This document shows positions 53,987 through 63,755 of a DNA stretch of 64,000 nt, in pieces (position 1 is the stretch's first letter; each line of letters starts with the position of its first letter). The DNA is taken from assembly GCF_009184635.1 (NCBI RefSeq), contig NZ_WELI01000003.1, positions 62,001-126,000 of the forward strand, given 5' to 3'. This DNA is from Rudanella paleaurantiibacter (GTDB lineage: Bacteria > Bacteroidota > Bacteroidia > Cytophagales > Spirosomataceae). A model generated the notes under the pieces. That model worked only from the letters and a program-made list of their open reading frames with translations. It made no database searches and was not told where the DNA came from. The position numbers and the translations under genes were made by a program.

Positions 53987-54813
53987 TTCGTCTGACGGCC
54001 CCTGCCCTATCGGCAAAGGCCAGCACCCAACTGGCTCATTATCAACAGACCGTACTAAACGCAGGGGCGTACACAGCACAGGTAGCCGAGGCAAAAAAGC
54101 GTTTCAAACAGTACAACACCAATAGCAATCCAACGTTTACAGAAGTCAAAGCCCGCCTGGCCCAGATGTGCGTGGGGGCCAGGCGGTGCCAGTATTGCGA
54201 AGACAGCGTAGCCGATGAGGTCGAGCACATTGCCCCTAAAGACCTCTACCCCGATCGTTGCTTTAGCTGGGATAATTATTGCTACGCCTGCGGCCCCTGC
54301 AACGGCCCCAAAAACAACCGGTACGCTGTTTTCCGGGCCGATGAACAGGGAGCTTTTTTCGAGATTCCTCCCCACCCAAACGTCCGGGCCGGGCAGGTGG
54401 TCCAACTGGTACCGCCCCCGCCCGGCCCGGAAGTACTTATTAATCCACGGATTGATAACCCACTCGACTATCTGTTTCTCGACATTACCAATAGTTTCCA
54501 GTTTGTGCCGCTCGCCGAGCCAGTTACCGGGGCTTACCAGCGTGCCATTTACACCATCGATGTGCTCCGGCTCAACGTCCGGGCCGATCTGATCAAATCC
54601 CGGCGGCTTGCGTACACTAATTTCCGGGCCCGGCTACGCGAGTACATCCACGACCGCGATGCCGGTTTACCACAATCTCACCTCGATACGCTCCGCCAAA
54701 ACCTGCGCGACGAAAGTCACCAGACGGTTTGGCAGGAGATGGTTCGTCAGCACGCCCACACTCCCGAACTAACCCGCCTTTTCGGACAGGCTCCCGAAGC
54801 ATTAACCTGGTAA
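53983..54813 (+). CDS. HNH endonuclease of a Septu-like operon (PtuB-like)
   Basis: 276 residues. Zinc/HNH core: CQYCEDSVADEVEHIAPKDLYP, then SWDNYCYACGPCNGPKNN, i.e. C-x2-C, a catalytic His in VEHIAPK, and C-x2-C-N with Asn/Lys. This is the TIGR02646-like arrangement seen in PtuB and retron-associated HNH proteins. The C-terminal half (residues about 140-276) is helical and unrecognised. ATG lies in the ATPase stop overlap, so translation is coupled. Presumed to cut nucleic acid when the ATPase senses phage infection (inference from the family). Confidence 0.8.
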   Translation: MIRLTAPALSAKASTQLAHYQQTVLNAGAYTAQVAEAKKRFKQYNTNSNPTFTEVKARLAQMCVGARRCQYCEDSVADEVEHIAPKDLYPDRCFSWDNYCYACGPCNGPKNNRYAVFRADEQGAFFEIPPHPNVRAGQVVQLVPPPPGPEVLINPRIDNPLDYLFLDITNSFQFVPLAEPVTGAYQRAIYTIDVLRLNVRADLIKSRRLAYTNFRARLREYIHDRDAGLPQSHLDTLRQNLRDESHQTVWQEMVRQHAHTPELTRLFGQAPEALTW

Positions 54814-54844
54814 ACTAATAGACTCCCAAACAACGCCAGAGCCC

Positions 54845-57800
54845 CTACTGCCCCAACCGAAGCCTACTACCCACGCCAAACGTCAGCCGGGCAGCGGCCC
54901 CGTACGTTAATCGGGCGGCATACCCCGTTGCTCCGGCCGAAACCGTGACGGCATGGTTCACCAATACGGCATCGGCCGAGGTGGGCACCCGCCCGCACGA
55001 CCATACGGTTGGGTCGTTCCAGTCCCCGTTTTTGACGGTGGTCAGCGGACCGGTACAGCCGGGGCCACCGGCAAGCGTTTTGAACGTCAGTGGCTGCCCT
55101 GCCCATTCCGAGAAGCCAGCTCCGCACCTGTTCAGCACTCGCCATTCGTAGGCCGTACCGCCATCGAGGGCAATGAGCGTAAACGAACCGACCGTACTCG
55201 ACAAAGGCCCAACACTAACCGTGTTCCACGCAGTGTTGCCCACGGCTCGCCATTGTACCTCGTAGGTTTCGTCGATGGAACCACGCCATTGCAGCAGGGC
55301 CGAATTAGCGGTCAGGTCACCTACACGCAGGAAGGTAGGCCCGGCGCAGATAGTCTGAAACGTGATGGGTGGCCCATACGTAGTAATACTGCCACTCACG
55401 CACTGAGTAGCTACCTGGGCTTCGTAGGTGCCGCCCACCTGCAAACCGGTCAGGCTGTACGTTTCGCTGCTGATGCCACTCAGGGTTGTCCAGCTACCCA
55501 CGCCCTGTAAACGATATTGAACCGAGTACGTTACACCGCTCCCGAAGCCGTTCCAACTCAGTTCGGCCGAGTTAGCCAGTACCGTCGTTGCCAACAGGGA
55601 GAGGGGGGCGTTGCAGAGCGTTCTGAAGTAGCTAATGGGCGAATAGTCGGCGTATTGACCACTCGCGCACAGGTACTGAATCTGCCAATCGTAAGTCGTG
55701 TTGTCGGTGAGGTCGGTAAGCCGGAGTGCCGTACCTGTCACAACCGACGTACTCCATACCGTAGCCCCGGCGGCTCGCCAGCGAACCCGGTAGGTATTAC
55801 TGGGCGTATTGGCATACCACTGCACCGTTGCCGCCGAAGCGGTAATATCGATAGCCGACAAGCCATTGGTATTGGTCATGGGGACACACGCGCAGGCTAT
55901 CGTGGTAAACGAGCCCACCGTATACGCCGAGCTATTTCCTCCTCCGCAAGCGGTATTGATCCGGTACTCGTAAGCGGTGCCCGGCAACAAACCACCGAGG
56001 GTGAACCGGGTGCTGCCAAGGCTGCCTACTGATGTCCATGTACCAGCTCCCTGCTGCCGGTATTGCAGATCGTACTGCGCCAAACCAGCCGTACAACCCG
56101 CCCAATTGATTCGGGCATATCCGCACGAATCGGCCGCCATCAGTTGCACCACCGATAAAACCGCCGGAGCTACACAAACCGTTGACACCGACGCGGGCGC
56201 ACTAAACGACGAGCTGACCGAGGCACTACATACCGACCGAACCTCCCACCCGACCGAGTTACCGGCTACCAGTCCGGTAAGCGCGTAGCTGTTGGTGGTC
56301 AGGCCCGTGACGGACACAGGGTTTCCGGCACCAATTCGGTAGCGCAACTCGTAGGTTGCACCGGCCGGGCCATTCCAGTTTAGCACGGCACCGGTTGCTT
56401 GCACACAGGCAGCCGCCAGGTTGGTCGGGATGACGCAACTTGACGTAGTGAACGTCTGCACCGAGCTAAATACGGCCTCTTGCCCCGCGCACATACCGCC
56501 TGCCTGCCACTCATAAGCCGTGTTGGGCAACAGATTTTGGGCAACAAAGCTTACAGAACCGCCCCCCGGCAGCCGTGAAGCCACCAACCAAACGGTTTCT
56601 CCGACAGCCCGCCAGCGCACTTCTGCCTGCGGGCTCGCGCTGCTACCCCAGTGCAACGTTGCCTGCGTAGCACCGGGTACGCTGTAAAGCAACGATGGCG
56701 CTACGGCCGAACAGGCAACCGTCGGGCTGGTGGTAAACGTGATAGCCGATGAGTAGCCCGACGATACGCCGTTGGGACACTCCATCCGAACCCGTAATTC
56801 GTAGCCGGTCCCTGCCGATAAACTCGTTAGGGGTGTGGTATAATTCTGCCCCGCCAGCGTCGCTTCGTTCACAATTGGGCTGCTCACCCAGTTGGTGGCC
56901 CCTATTGGTCGCCATTGGGCCTGATAGGCCCCATTGGGTTGTCCGAGCCAGTTGGCCAAGGCCGTAGCTGAACTCAACCCGCTGACGTAAATATTGGCCG
57001 ACGATGGCGTGGGGCACACGCTCGTGAACGCCTGTGGATTACTTACCCCCGACGAAACGGTGAGCGACGAGGCCACACAAGTAGCCTCTACCCGCCATTC
57101 GTAGCCGGTGGCATTGGTCAGGTTGGTGAGTATGTACGGGCTCGCGGGCCAGTCGGTTGCGGCAGTCGTCCAGGTACCGCCCGATGGACGCATCGAGATG
57201 GTGTACACCGCATTAGAACCGACGGCTGTCCAGTTCAACCGGGCTGCGTACGCATTAATCCCGTCGGTGCTGAGCCCCGTTGGTACGGCACAGCGGGTGG
57301 TAAAACTGGCGGGGGCCGTGAATGCCGAGCTTTCGAAAGCCGTACAGAGTGTGCGTACCCGCCAGTTATACGCCCGATTCACCACCAGACCCGTCAGTGA
57401 AGCCGAGCGGGTTGTCACGGTCAGCGAGTTCCAGCTCGTGGGGTTGGCTTGCTCCTGCCACTGCACTTCATAAAGCGTTGTCGATGGGCCTTGCCAGCTT
57501 AGAGCCGCTGTGGTTAAACCGGCATTGGCATTCAGGGCGGTTGGTAGTGGGCACGCCAACGTGGTAAACGTGGGGCCGGGCGTGTAGGTCGACGATTCGC
57601 CGGGGGTACACACACTGCGTACTTCCCAGACGTAAGCCGTACTCGGGTTCAGCCCCGTGAGCGATTGTGACGTAGTCATTACGCCAGACACCGTCGACCA
57701 GGTGGCCTCGGCTACTGCCCGGAACCGAACGTCGAAAAGCGTACCCGAAGGGTTCACCGACCCGGCCTGCCAGTTCACCACAGCCGAGTTGGGCGTAATG

Positions 57801-60800
57801 GACCCCGCCGAATACGTGACGGGCGGGTTACAGCCTACCGTGGTAAAGCTCACCGGGCCATTCCAGGAAGCAGTGCCTACGGGGCGCATCTGCCACTCGT
57901 ACGCCGTACCGGCGGCAAGCCCCGTCAGGCTCAAGGTGGTTGCCGTTCCGGCAGGTACGGTAGTCCAGGTTGAACCGCCTACGGGCCGCCACTGCACCTC
58001 GTACGAAAGCCCCTGAGTGAGCAGGTTCCAACGCAGCAGTGCTTCGTTACGGGTTATATTCTGGGTACGCGGGCTGTACGTTGCGGGCACGCCAACCGTA
58101 ATAACATAGTCTTCGGTCTCTCCTTCATCATACGATCCGCAGGGGTCATTGGGATTAGCGATGCCGTACACCACCATCACCCGAATTCGAAGCGGACCGT
58201 TGGCAGTACCACTCGGTACGGTGATGATACCGTTAAACTGATCCATGACTGTAAATTCGGTTTGGTATAGTTTTTCTGAGGTCCCAAAGACGCCATCCCG
58301 GTTCAGGTCGGCAAACACAGTCACCCCCTCGCCGTAACTGGCGGCAAACGTACCACTAATTGGTACCGACGCCCCGGCTGGCACAAACGTATTCGGGCTG
58401 TTATAGAAGGCAAACCCACCCGGACTACAACCCGTATTCAGGCTGAGTACCTCGCCATTGAGCGCCAGCGAAACAAGGGCATCACCAGCACCGCAGCCAT
58501 TCAGGTAAGTAGGTCGGCAAACCGGGTCGGTGGTGGTAAACGAAGCGCCCGATACCCATACGGAGCCGTACACCGCCGAGCAGAGCGTCTGAATACGCCA
58601 CTCGTAGGTGGTTTGCCCGCTTAAGCCGGTCAGGAGATAATTGGTTGCCCCGGCTGCCGTGGTAGCACTGCTCCAGACCGTCGTACCCGCTACGCGCCAT
58701 TGCACCTGTACGGGTACACCCGGTTGACTCACCGTCCAGCCGAGCGTGACCGATGTGCTGCCCAGATTGCCCAAAACGAGGTTTGCCGGAGCCGGACAGC
58801 TAAGTGTTGTAAAGGGGCTTCCGGTGGCTATGCTTGAACTCACCGCCCCCGCACAACCCGTGTACACCTGCCACTCGTACGTGACGCCCGGCATGAGCCC
58901 GCCCAACGAGTACGATGTTGCCGAGGTCGATGCAGGCGTGGGTGTAAGCCAATTAATGGAGCCCGTTTCGCGATACCGCACAAAATAGGTCATGCCCGGT
59001 TCCAGCGTGCTCCAGTTCAGGCGAGCCCCCTGTAAATTGAGTAAGTCGGCAAACAGGCTGAACGGCATCTGACAGGCCGTTGTCGTAAACGTAGCCGGGG
59101 CCGTAAAGGTCGAGTTTTGTCCATCGCTGCACAGGGTACGCACGCCAAATTCGTAGGTCGTATTGGGTACCAGTCCGCTCAAGCTCAGCGCGGTTGCGGT
59201 CACCGGTGCAGGCCAGGTAATGTACGTAGCCGCGCCCACGGGTCGGTAGCGCACTTCGTACCGGGTTTGTCCGTCCAAAACACCCATCCAGCTTACCACC
59301 GCCTGCGTACCGCTTTGCGCATTACCGAACCCTTGCAGGTTTTGCGGCTCCGCACAGAGCGTGGTAAACGAGGTAGGCGTTGAGTAGCCCGATGTGCCAG
59401 CGGCTCCGCAAAGTGTTCGGACCCCAAACTCGTAGGCCGTAGTATTGGTCAACCCTGTGAGCAGATAGGCCGGGGCCGTCAGGCTGCTTACCGATGTCCA
59501 GTTGGCGGCTCCCACCGCGCGGTAGTTCAGTTCGTACTGTAACCCGTTGCCTTTGTTTTCCCAAAATAGCAGTGCCGAGGTCGAAGTCCGGTAGGTAACC
59601 CCCTGACTAACCGGTGCGTAACAACCCGTCACGAACGTCAGCGAGGCCATGTAACCCGATACACTCGTGGCCGAGCATACGGTTTGGATTTGCCATTCGT
59701 AGGTCGTGCCGGTGGTAAGCCCGGTAATCGAATACGCCGACGCGGATACCGGAGCCGACGTAACCCAGGTGGAACTGCCCACGGGCCGGTGCCGAATTTG
59801 GTACTGTGCCCCCGATACGGCTGTCCAGCCCACCTCGGCCGAAGTGTTGCTTATCGTATTCAGAAAGCGGTATTGGGGTGGCTGGCAGGGTTGTGGCCCG
59901 CTGAAGGCGTACACTAACTGCGAAAAGGCACCCGTATAATCGTCGTTTTGGACCAGCAACGTAGTACCATCAGCCGCGTATAGTTCCAGGTACGTATCCG
60001 TCGACTGCCCTCCCGTGGTCGGGCCTGTTGTTACCGTCAGCAGACTACCCGAAACCGTCACCGAAAGGGCATACGGCCCCGATGTTGTATTGGTAGCGGG
60101 CCGCACCCGGATGTAGTAGGTTTGACCGCCCCCGACCGTTCGCCAGCGGAACCAGTCCCCATCCGTACCTGAATTGAGGCAGATAGGCGGGCTTACGTAG
60201 TTGGCTCCATCGGCCAACGGGGTTGCCGTTTGATACGTATCATTGGGTTCCAGCGGGTCACAGCCTGAAGGCACCACAATATTGATCTGATAATCTTCTG
60301 CTTCACCGTATTCATAACTACCACACGGGTCAGCGGGCGTGGCGTTGTAGGCAACAATCACGCGCATCGCCATCGGGCCGGCCGTCACACTCGCCGGAAT
60401 CGTCAGATTCCCCGAAAAGCTGCCGAATACCAGACTGGGAGTTGCAAACAGACGTTCGCCAGCATCGTCGAACACGCCGTTTCGGTTCAGGTCAAGCCAG
60501 ATACTGACGCCTTCTGGAAAACTACTGCTAATGAGTGTACCCGATACGGCGAAGGCAGTTCCGGGCGTCAGACTGGTGGTTACGGTGGTATATTGGCTAT
60601 ACCCGGTAGCCCCACTGGCACAACCGGTGTTCTGGCTCAACTGAACCGAGTTGACCACTAACCGGTTGAGACCATCATCTTCCACACAACCCACGCTAAA
60701 CGTTGGCCGACAGGCCAGTGTCTGAATACTGGCGGCTGTACTGATTCCACCGGTGGTACTATTCGACGGCCGAACCCGATAATACACCAGCGTATTCGAT

Positions 60801-61936
60801 GGCGGATTCGGGTCGGTGTAGGTAGTGGTGTTGGGACCCACCCCGCCAATGGACATAAACGGCCCCGCAGCCGACGTAGCCCGCTCAATAAAGTACCCCA
60901 TCTCGTTGGTGCCATTATCAGTCCAGGTGAGCACAACCCCGGTAGGAATATTGGAAGCCAGCAGGTTGGTCGGGGCGTTCACTACCGTGGGCGCACAGGT
61001 AAGTGTGTACGCTGTGTGCGACTGACGCAAAGCCAGACCGGCATCCATCCGGGCATACTGACCCGCTGTAAATTCATACCGGCAGGGGTCATAATACGAC
61101 ATCAGGTTGTTCATGGGCGGGGTGTAGGTAGCCCCGTTGGCATCGGTCGCCGTGCCGGTATAGATCAAGCAGCCATCGGGACCAAACGTAGTTGAATGAC
61201 CCGGCCGCCCGTACGGATCGGCGGGGGTGTCGCACAGAAAATCGCCTTCGGTGGTACAGTTGGCCCCGGCCCCACGCGTCACCAACTCGTTAGATGAGTT
61301 GCCCGTCCCGTGCGTATGAACCAGATTGAAATTATGGCCTAACTCGTGGGGTACGGTACGGTCGCCCAGTTGCGCATCCGTTAGTGACCCCACGATAATC
61401 GCCCGGGTGCTTTGTACTGTATTAGACGGATAATACGCGTACCCCGAAAAACCCTCATTTGTGGTATTCACAAAGTACATATTCAGCGCATTATTCACGT
61501 CGCGTCCGCTCGTCAGCGTACTCTCATTGGCAATTGCATAGTTGGAGAAAAGCGTGCCATTGTCAATATAATCGGGCGTTGTACCGCAGAAATAAAACTG
61601 GATTCCGTTGCCATTGACCAGATAGTACCGGTTAGCACGGGCCAGAATATTGTTTAACCGGTCGAGCGGTAACCCACCCGTACCCGTACTGTTACGCAGG
61701 ATATGCGGCCGGATGGGTATGTAGGTGATCCCTGTTGCTTTGTTGCCCTTGGCTCGTTTGAGCTGTAGCGCAAACGCAGCTTCACTCTCCAAAGCCTTGC
61801 GCTGTTCAGGAGTCAACTCGGGCACGGTACAGGTTAATACGGGCCGGGTAGATTTATTGCGTTGCGCCTGAGCCGGCAGCCACAAACCAACGCAAATCAA
61901 GAAATAGTACAGTTGTCGGTAGTATAGTCTATTCAT
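54845..61936 (-). CDS. Giant secreted metalloprotease (M43-like) with FN3 array and C-terminal G-W module
   Basis: 2363 residues from ATG 61936, chosen because it gives a signal peptide (MNRLYYRQLYYFLICVGLWLPAQAQ); the frame runs 105 bases further up. After a propeptide, a pappalysin-like M43 domain has the zinc motif HELGHNFNLVH near residue 195 and the Met-turn region NNLMSYYD. Then a first FN3, two GEVED domains (about 58.1-58.5 kb and 60.3-60.7 kb on the DNA), a PPC-like domain, and about sixteen more FN3-type units with YEWRV/YEFGVRTLC motifs. The last 65 residues (54845-55042) match the module of the other two proteins. Probably a surface or secreted protease; substrate unknown. Confidence 0.85.
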   Translation of the reverse strand: MNRLYYRQLYYFLICVGLWLPAQAQRNKSTRPVLTCTVPELTPEQRKALESEAAFALQLKRAKGNKATGITYIPIRPHILRNSTGTGGLPLDRLNNILARANRYYLVNGNGIQFYFCGTTPDYIDNGTLFSNYAIANESTLTSGRDVNNALNMYFVNTTNEGFSGYAYYPSNTVQSTRAIIVGSLTDAQLGDRTVPHELGHNFNLVHTHGTGNSSNELVTRGAGANCTTEGDFLCDTPADPYGRPGHSTTFGPDGCLIYTGTATDANGATYTPPMNNLMSYYDPCRYEFTAGQYARMDAGLALRQSHTAYTLTCAPTVVNAPTNLLASNIPTGVVLTWTDNGTNEMGYFIERATSAAGPFMSIGGVGPNTTTYTDPNPPSNTLVYYRVRPSNSTTGGISTAASIQTLACRPTFSVGCVEDDGLNRLVVNSVQLSQNTGCASGATGYSQYTTVTTSLTPGTAFAVSGTLISSSFPEGVSIWLDLNRNGVFDDAGERLFATPSLVFGSFSGNLTIPASVTAGPMAMRVIVAYNATPADPCGSYEYGEAEDYQINIVVPSGCDPLEPNDTYQTATPLADGANYVSPPICLNSGTDGDWFRWRTVGGGQTYYIRVRPATNTTSGPYALSVTVSGSLLTVTTGPTTGGQSTDTYLELYAADGTTLLVQNDDYTGAFSQLVYAFSGPQPCQPPQYRFLNTISNTSAEVGWTAVSGAQYQIRHRPVGSSTWVTSAPVSASAYSITGLTTGTTYEWQIQTVCSATSVSGYMASLTFVTGCYAPVSQGVTYRTSTSALLFWENKGNGLQYELNYRAVGAANWTSVSSLTAPAYLLTGLTNTTAYEFGVRTLCGAAGTSGYSTPTSFTTLCAEPQNLQGFGNAQSGTQAVVSWMGVLDGQTRYEVRYRPVGAATYITWPAPVTATALSLSGLVPNTTYEFGVRTLCSDGQNSTFTAPATFTTTACQMPFSLFADLLNLQGARLNWSTLEPGMTYFVRYRETGSINWLTPTPASTSATSYSLGGLMPGVTYEWQVYTGCAGAVSSSIATGSPFTTLSCPAPANLVLGNLGSTSVTLGWTVSQPGVPVQVQWRVAGTTVWSSATTAAGATNYLLTGLSGQTTYEWRIQTLCSAVYGSVWVSGASFTTTDPVCRPTYLNGCGAGDALVSLALNGEVLSLNTGCSPGGFAFYNSPNTFVPAGASVPISGTFAASYGEGVTVFADLNRDGVFGTSEKLYQTEFTVMDQFNGIITVPSGTANGPLRIRVMVVYGIANPNDPCGSYDEGETEDYVITVGVPATYSPRTQNITRNEALLRWNLLTQGLSYEVQWRPVGGSTWTTVPAGTATTLSLTGLAAGTAYEWQMRPVGTASWNGPVSFTTVGCNPPVTYSAGSITPNSAVVNWQAGSVNPSGTLFDVRFRAVAEATWSTVSGVMTTSQSLTGLNPSTAYVWEVRSVCTPGESSTYTPGPTFTTLACPLPTALNANAGLTTAALSWQGPSTTLYEVQWQEQANPTSWNSLTVTTRSASLTGLVVNRAYNWRVRTLCTAFESSAFTAPASFTTRCAVPTGLSTDGINAYAARLNWTAVGSNAVYTISMRPSGGTWTTAATDWPASPYILTNLTNATGYEWRVEATCVASSLTVSSGVSNPQAFTSVCPTPSSANIYVSGLSSATALANWLGQPNGAYQAQWRPIGATNWVSSPIVNEATLAGQNYTTPLTSLSAGTGYELRVRMECPNGVSSGYSSAITFTTSPTVACSAVAPSLLYSVPGATQATLHWGSSASPQAEVRWRAVGETVWLVASRLPGGGSVSFVAQNLLPNTAYEWQAGGMCAGQEAVFSSVQTFTTSSCVIPTNLAAACVQATGAVLNWNGPAGATYELRYRIGAGNPVSVTGLTTNSYALTGLVAGNSVGWEVRSVCSASVSSSFSAPASVSTVCVAPAVLSVVQLMAADSCGYARINWAGCTAGLAQYDLQYRQQGAGTWTSVGSLGSTRFTLGGLLPGTAYEYRINTACGGGNSSAYTVGSFTTIACACVPMTNTNGLSAIDITASAATVQWYANTPSNTYRVRWRAAGATVWSTSVVTGTALRLTDLTDNTTYDWQIQYLCASGQYADYSPISYFRTLCNAPLSLLATTVLANSAELSWNGFGSGVTYSVQYRLQGVGSWTTLSGISSETYSLTGLQVGGTYEAQVATQCVSGSITTYGPPITFQTICAGPTFLRVGDLTANSALLQWRGSIDETYEVQWRAVGNTAWNTVSVGPLSSTVGSFTLIALDGGTAYEWRVLNRCGAGFSEWAGQPLTFKTLAGGPGCTGPLTTVKNGDWNDPTVWSCGRVPTSADAVLVNHAVTVSAGATGYAARLTYGAAARLTFGVGSRLRLGQ

Positions 61937-62419
61937 AGTGGTAGCGGCTTGTATATTTACAGATGAACAGGCAGCTAAAACTACACTTGAAGTGGTTGTA
62001 TCTCCTACACTCAAGTCAAGAAGTTTCTGGAAAAGTGACAAAAATCATGCCTATGATTATCAGCCACTTAATCCATAATCTAATAGACTAAACACTCTTT
62101 GTATTGATGTATATTTGTAACTAGATACTTACCCAAAAGAAAGTTGAATCAATGCATTGATTCGGCTTTCGGAGTTTATACTCTATTTTCGTATTCACTG
62201 TCTCTCTACTCAGCCATAATCCAGACAGTCATGGATAGGCCCACCCAGCCACAAACAATTCCGTGTGTTTGTTGACCCAACGCTATGTCCTTTTTTGGGA
62301 GCAATCAGGTATGATTGACACCGTCAGGCCGGGCACAAGAATTATAGTAATCGTTCGTAAAACAGAACATTTTATCAAATGCGGGAATTGGTGGAGTGAA
62401 CTCGTTTATTCAGAGCCGT
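61937..62419. other. 483-bp intergenic region between two minus-strand genes
   Basis: AT-rich in the middle. It contains the perfect palindrome GAATCAATGCATTGATTC at 62146-62163; on the minus strand this is followed by a pyrimidine-rich stretch, so it may terminate the 441-residue gene, or be an operator of the protease gene. No credible gene was found. Confidence 0.5.
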
Positions 62420-63745
62420 CTATAGGTTGGAATAAGTTAGCTGCTGACGCGCCTTATCCCAGCGTATCTCCACCTGATGGCCTTCACAACAATCTTCATC
62501 CTTCCCGATCAGGGTGGCCCCTAAGCCATTTATGGGCTCATTGCCGGCCCCTTCCTGTTTCAGGGTTAGTCTAAAAACCCGGTTTCCTACCGACTTCAGA
62601 TCAGTCGTTGTAATTTTCTGGACACGATACTTCTTATCCGGTTGATTGATATACACAAAAATAGCCATGCCGCTATTCAACCCTACGTCTTTGTTAGTCA
62701 ACAGGATAGCCTCATCAAGCAATCCATCTTCGTTGAAATCAGCTACGACAAACAACCGGGCATTTTTATGTTTAGGTTGCTGCCAGCCCACTGGATACCC
62801 TTTGCCAGGCAATCCGCTACGGAGAGCGGGGTTTCGTAACAGCAACTCCCCGCTATGGGCTGCAAACCGATATAGTTCCAGGTCGTCGGTTCGCCAGCCT
62901 TTTTGCCGGTGTTCGGTGAGGGCCAGCTCAAGTTCGCGGGCCGCCGACGCATACTGTCCGGTATGGTAGAGCATTTTTCCCCGCAATGAGTGTGTTTTCA
63001 TCTGCTGAATGGTCGTCGCCAACCAGGGTCTGACGGTCTTCTGGAAATCGCTGCTGTTTATGTGGACGGTAATGTGGCTGAAAAGATTATCGCCGTAGTA
63101 GCCGCCATAGACTTTGTTTGCGTTCCTGTCGGTGCTGCCGTGTTCGAGGGTTTCGTATTCGCGCAGCATTTGACCTATCACTGACAAATAAGCGGGAATG
63201 CTCGCACTGGCGTAATACGTTTCTCCATCCAACTCTTCGGTAGGAATGCGGGTAAGCCGGGGGTCCGCGTCGAAAAACTCGGCGTGTGTCCAGCCAACGT
63301 ATTCGGCTTCTCCTGAAACTCTTCGATAGGGTTGGTTGCCGACCTTGCCCAGGGTGCGGATCAGGTTCACTACGTTTTCGGCACGTCCGTATAGTGGATC
63401 ATCAATTAGATTTATCTCCATCAGGATGCCTAACTCATAAGCTATTGTTTCTGCCGACCTCGTCTGCGCAATAGATTGCGCCAGGTTCAGCAATTCAGTC
63501 CGGATTTTGGCTTTGGCAACCCGTTCCCGGTCAATAAACCCACTTGCCTCGCGGGTTGCACGATCGGGGTCTCTTTCGCGAAGGCGGGCATTCTTTTCAT
63601 GGTCAAACGGCTCTACTTTATGCGTGTCCCAAATACGGTTTATCTGTTGTTTGATCCGGGCAACACTTCCTGAAGGGGCCGTCTGCGCCTGACTTGCTGC
63701 TGAAAAGTAAAAACACAGAATAAGGCTGATGATGAGCGTTTTCAT
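62420..63745 (-). CDS. Secreted protein of unknown function with FG-GAP-like segment
   Basis: 441 residues. Signal peptide MKTLIISLILCFYFSAASQAQ. The middle is helical and charged (DRATREASGFIDRERVAKAKIRTELLNLA, QMKTHSLRGKMLYHTGQYASAARELELAL, the latter TPR-like). Residues about 330-360 (LFVVADFNEDGLLDEAILLTNKD) look like an FG-GAP calcium loop (DFNxDGxxD). Ends with a DCCEGHQVEIRWD stretch. No family recognised. Ten bases downstream of the truncated gene, so likely co-transcribed. Confidence 0.65.
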   Translation of the reverse strand: MKTLIISLILCFYFSAASQAQTAPSGSVARIKQQINRIWDTHKVEPFDHEKNARLRERDPDRATREASGFIDRERVAKAKIRTELLNLAQSIAQTRSAETIAYELGILMEINLIDDPLYGRAENVVNLIRTLGKVGNQPYRRVSGEAEYVGWTHAEFFDADPRLTRIPTEELDGETYYASASIPAYLSVIGQMLREYETLEHGSTDRNANKVYGGYYGDNLFSHITVHINSSDFQKTVRPWLATTIQQMKTHSLRGKMLYHTGQYASAARELELALTEHRQKGWRTDDLELYRFAAHSGELLLRNPALRSGLPGKGYPVGWQQPKHKNARLFVVADFNEDGLLDEAILLTNKDVGLNSGMAIFVYINQPDKKYRVQKITTTDLKSVGNRVFRLTLKQEGAGNEPINGLGATLIGKDEDCCEGHQVEIRWDKARQQLTYSNL

Positions 63746-63755
63746 GGTACCGGTT

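Noticed and set aside
62263-62574. Plus-strand frame of 103 codons at the end of the 441-residue gene
   Set aside because: Half of it overlaps the opposite coding gene, no domain or ribosome-binding context; the TATATTTG near 62110 is not enough to support it.
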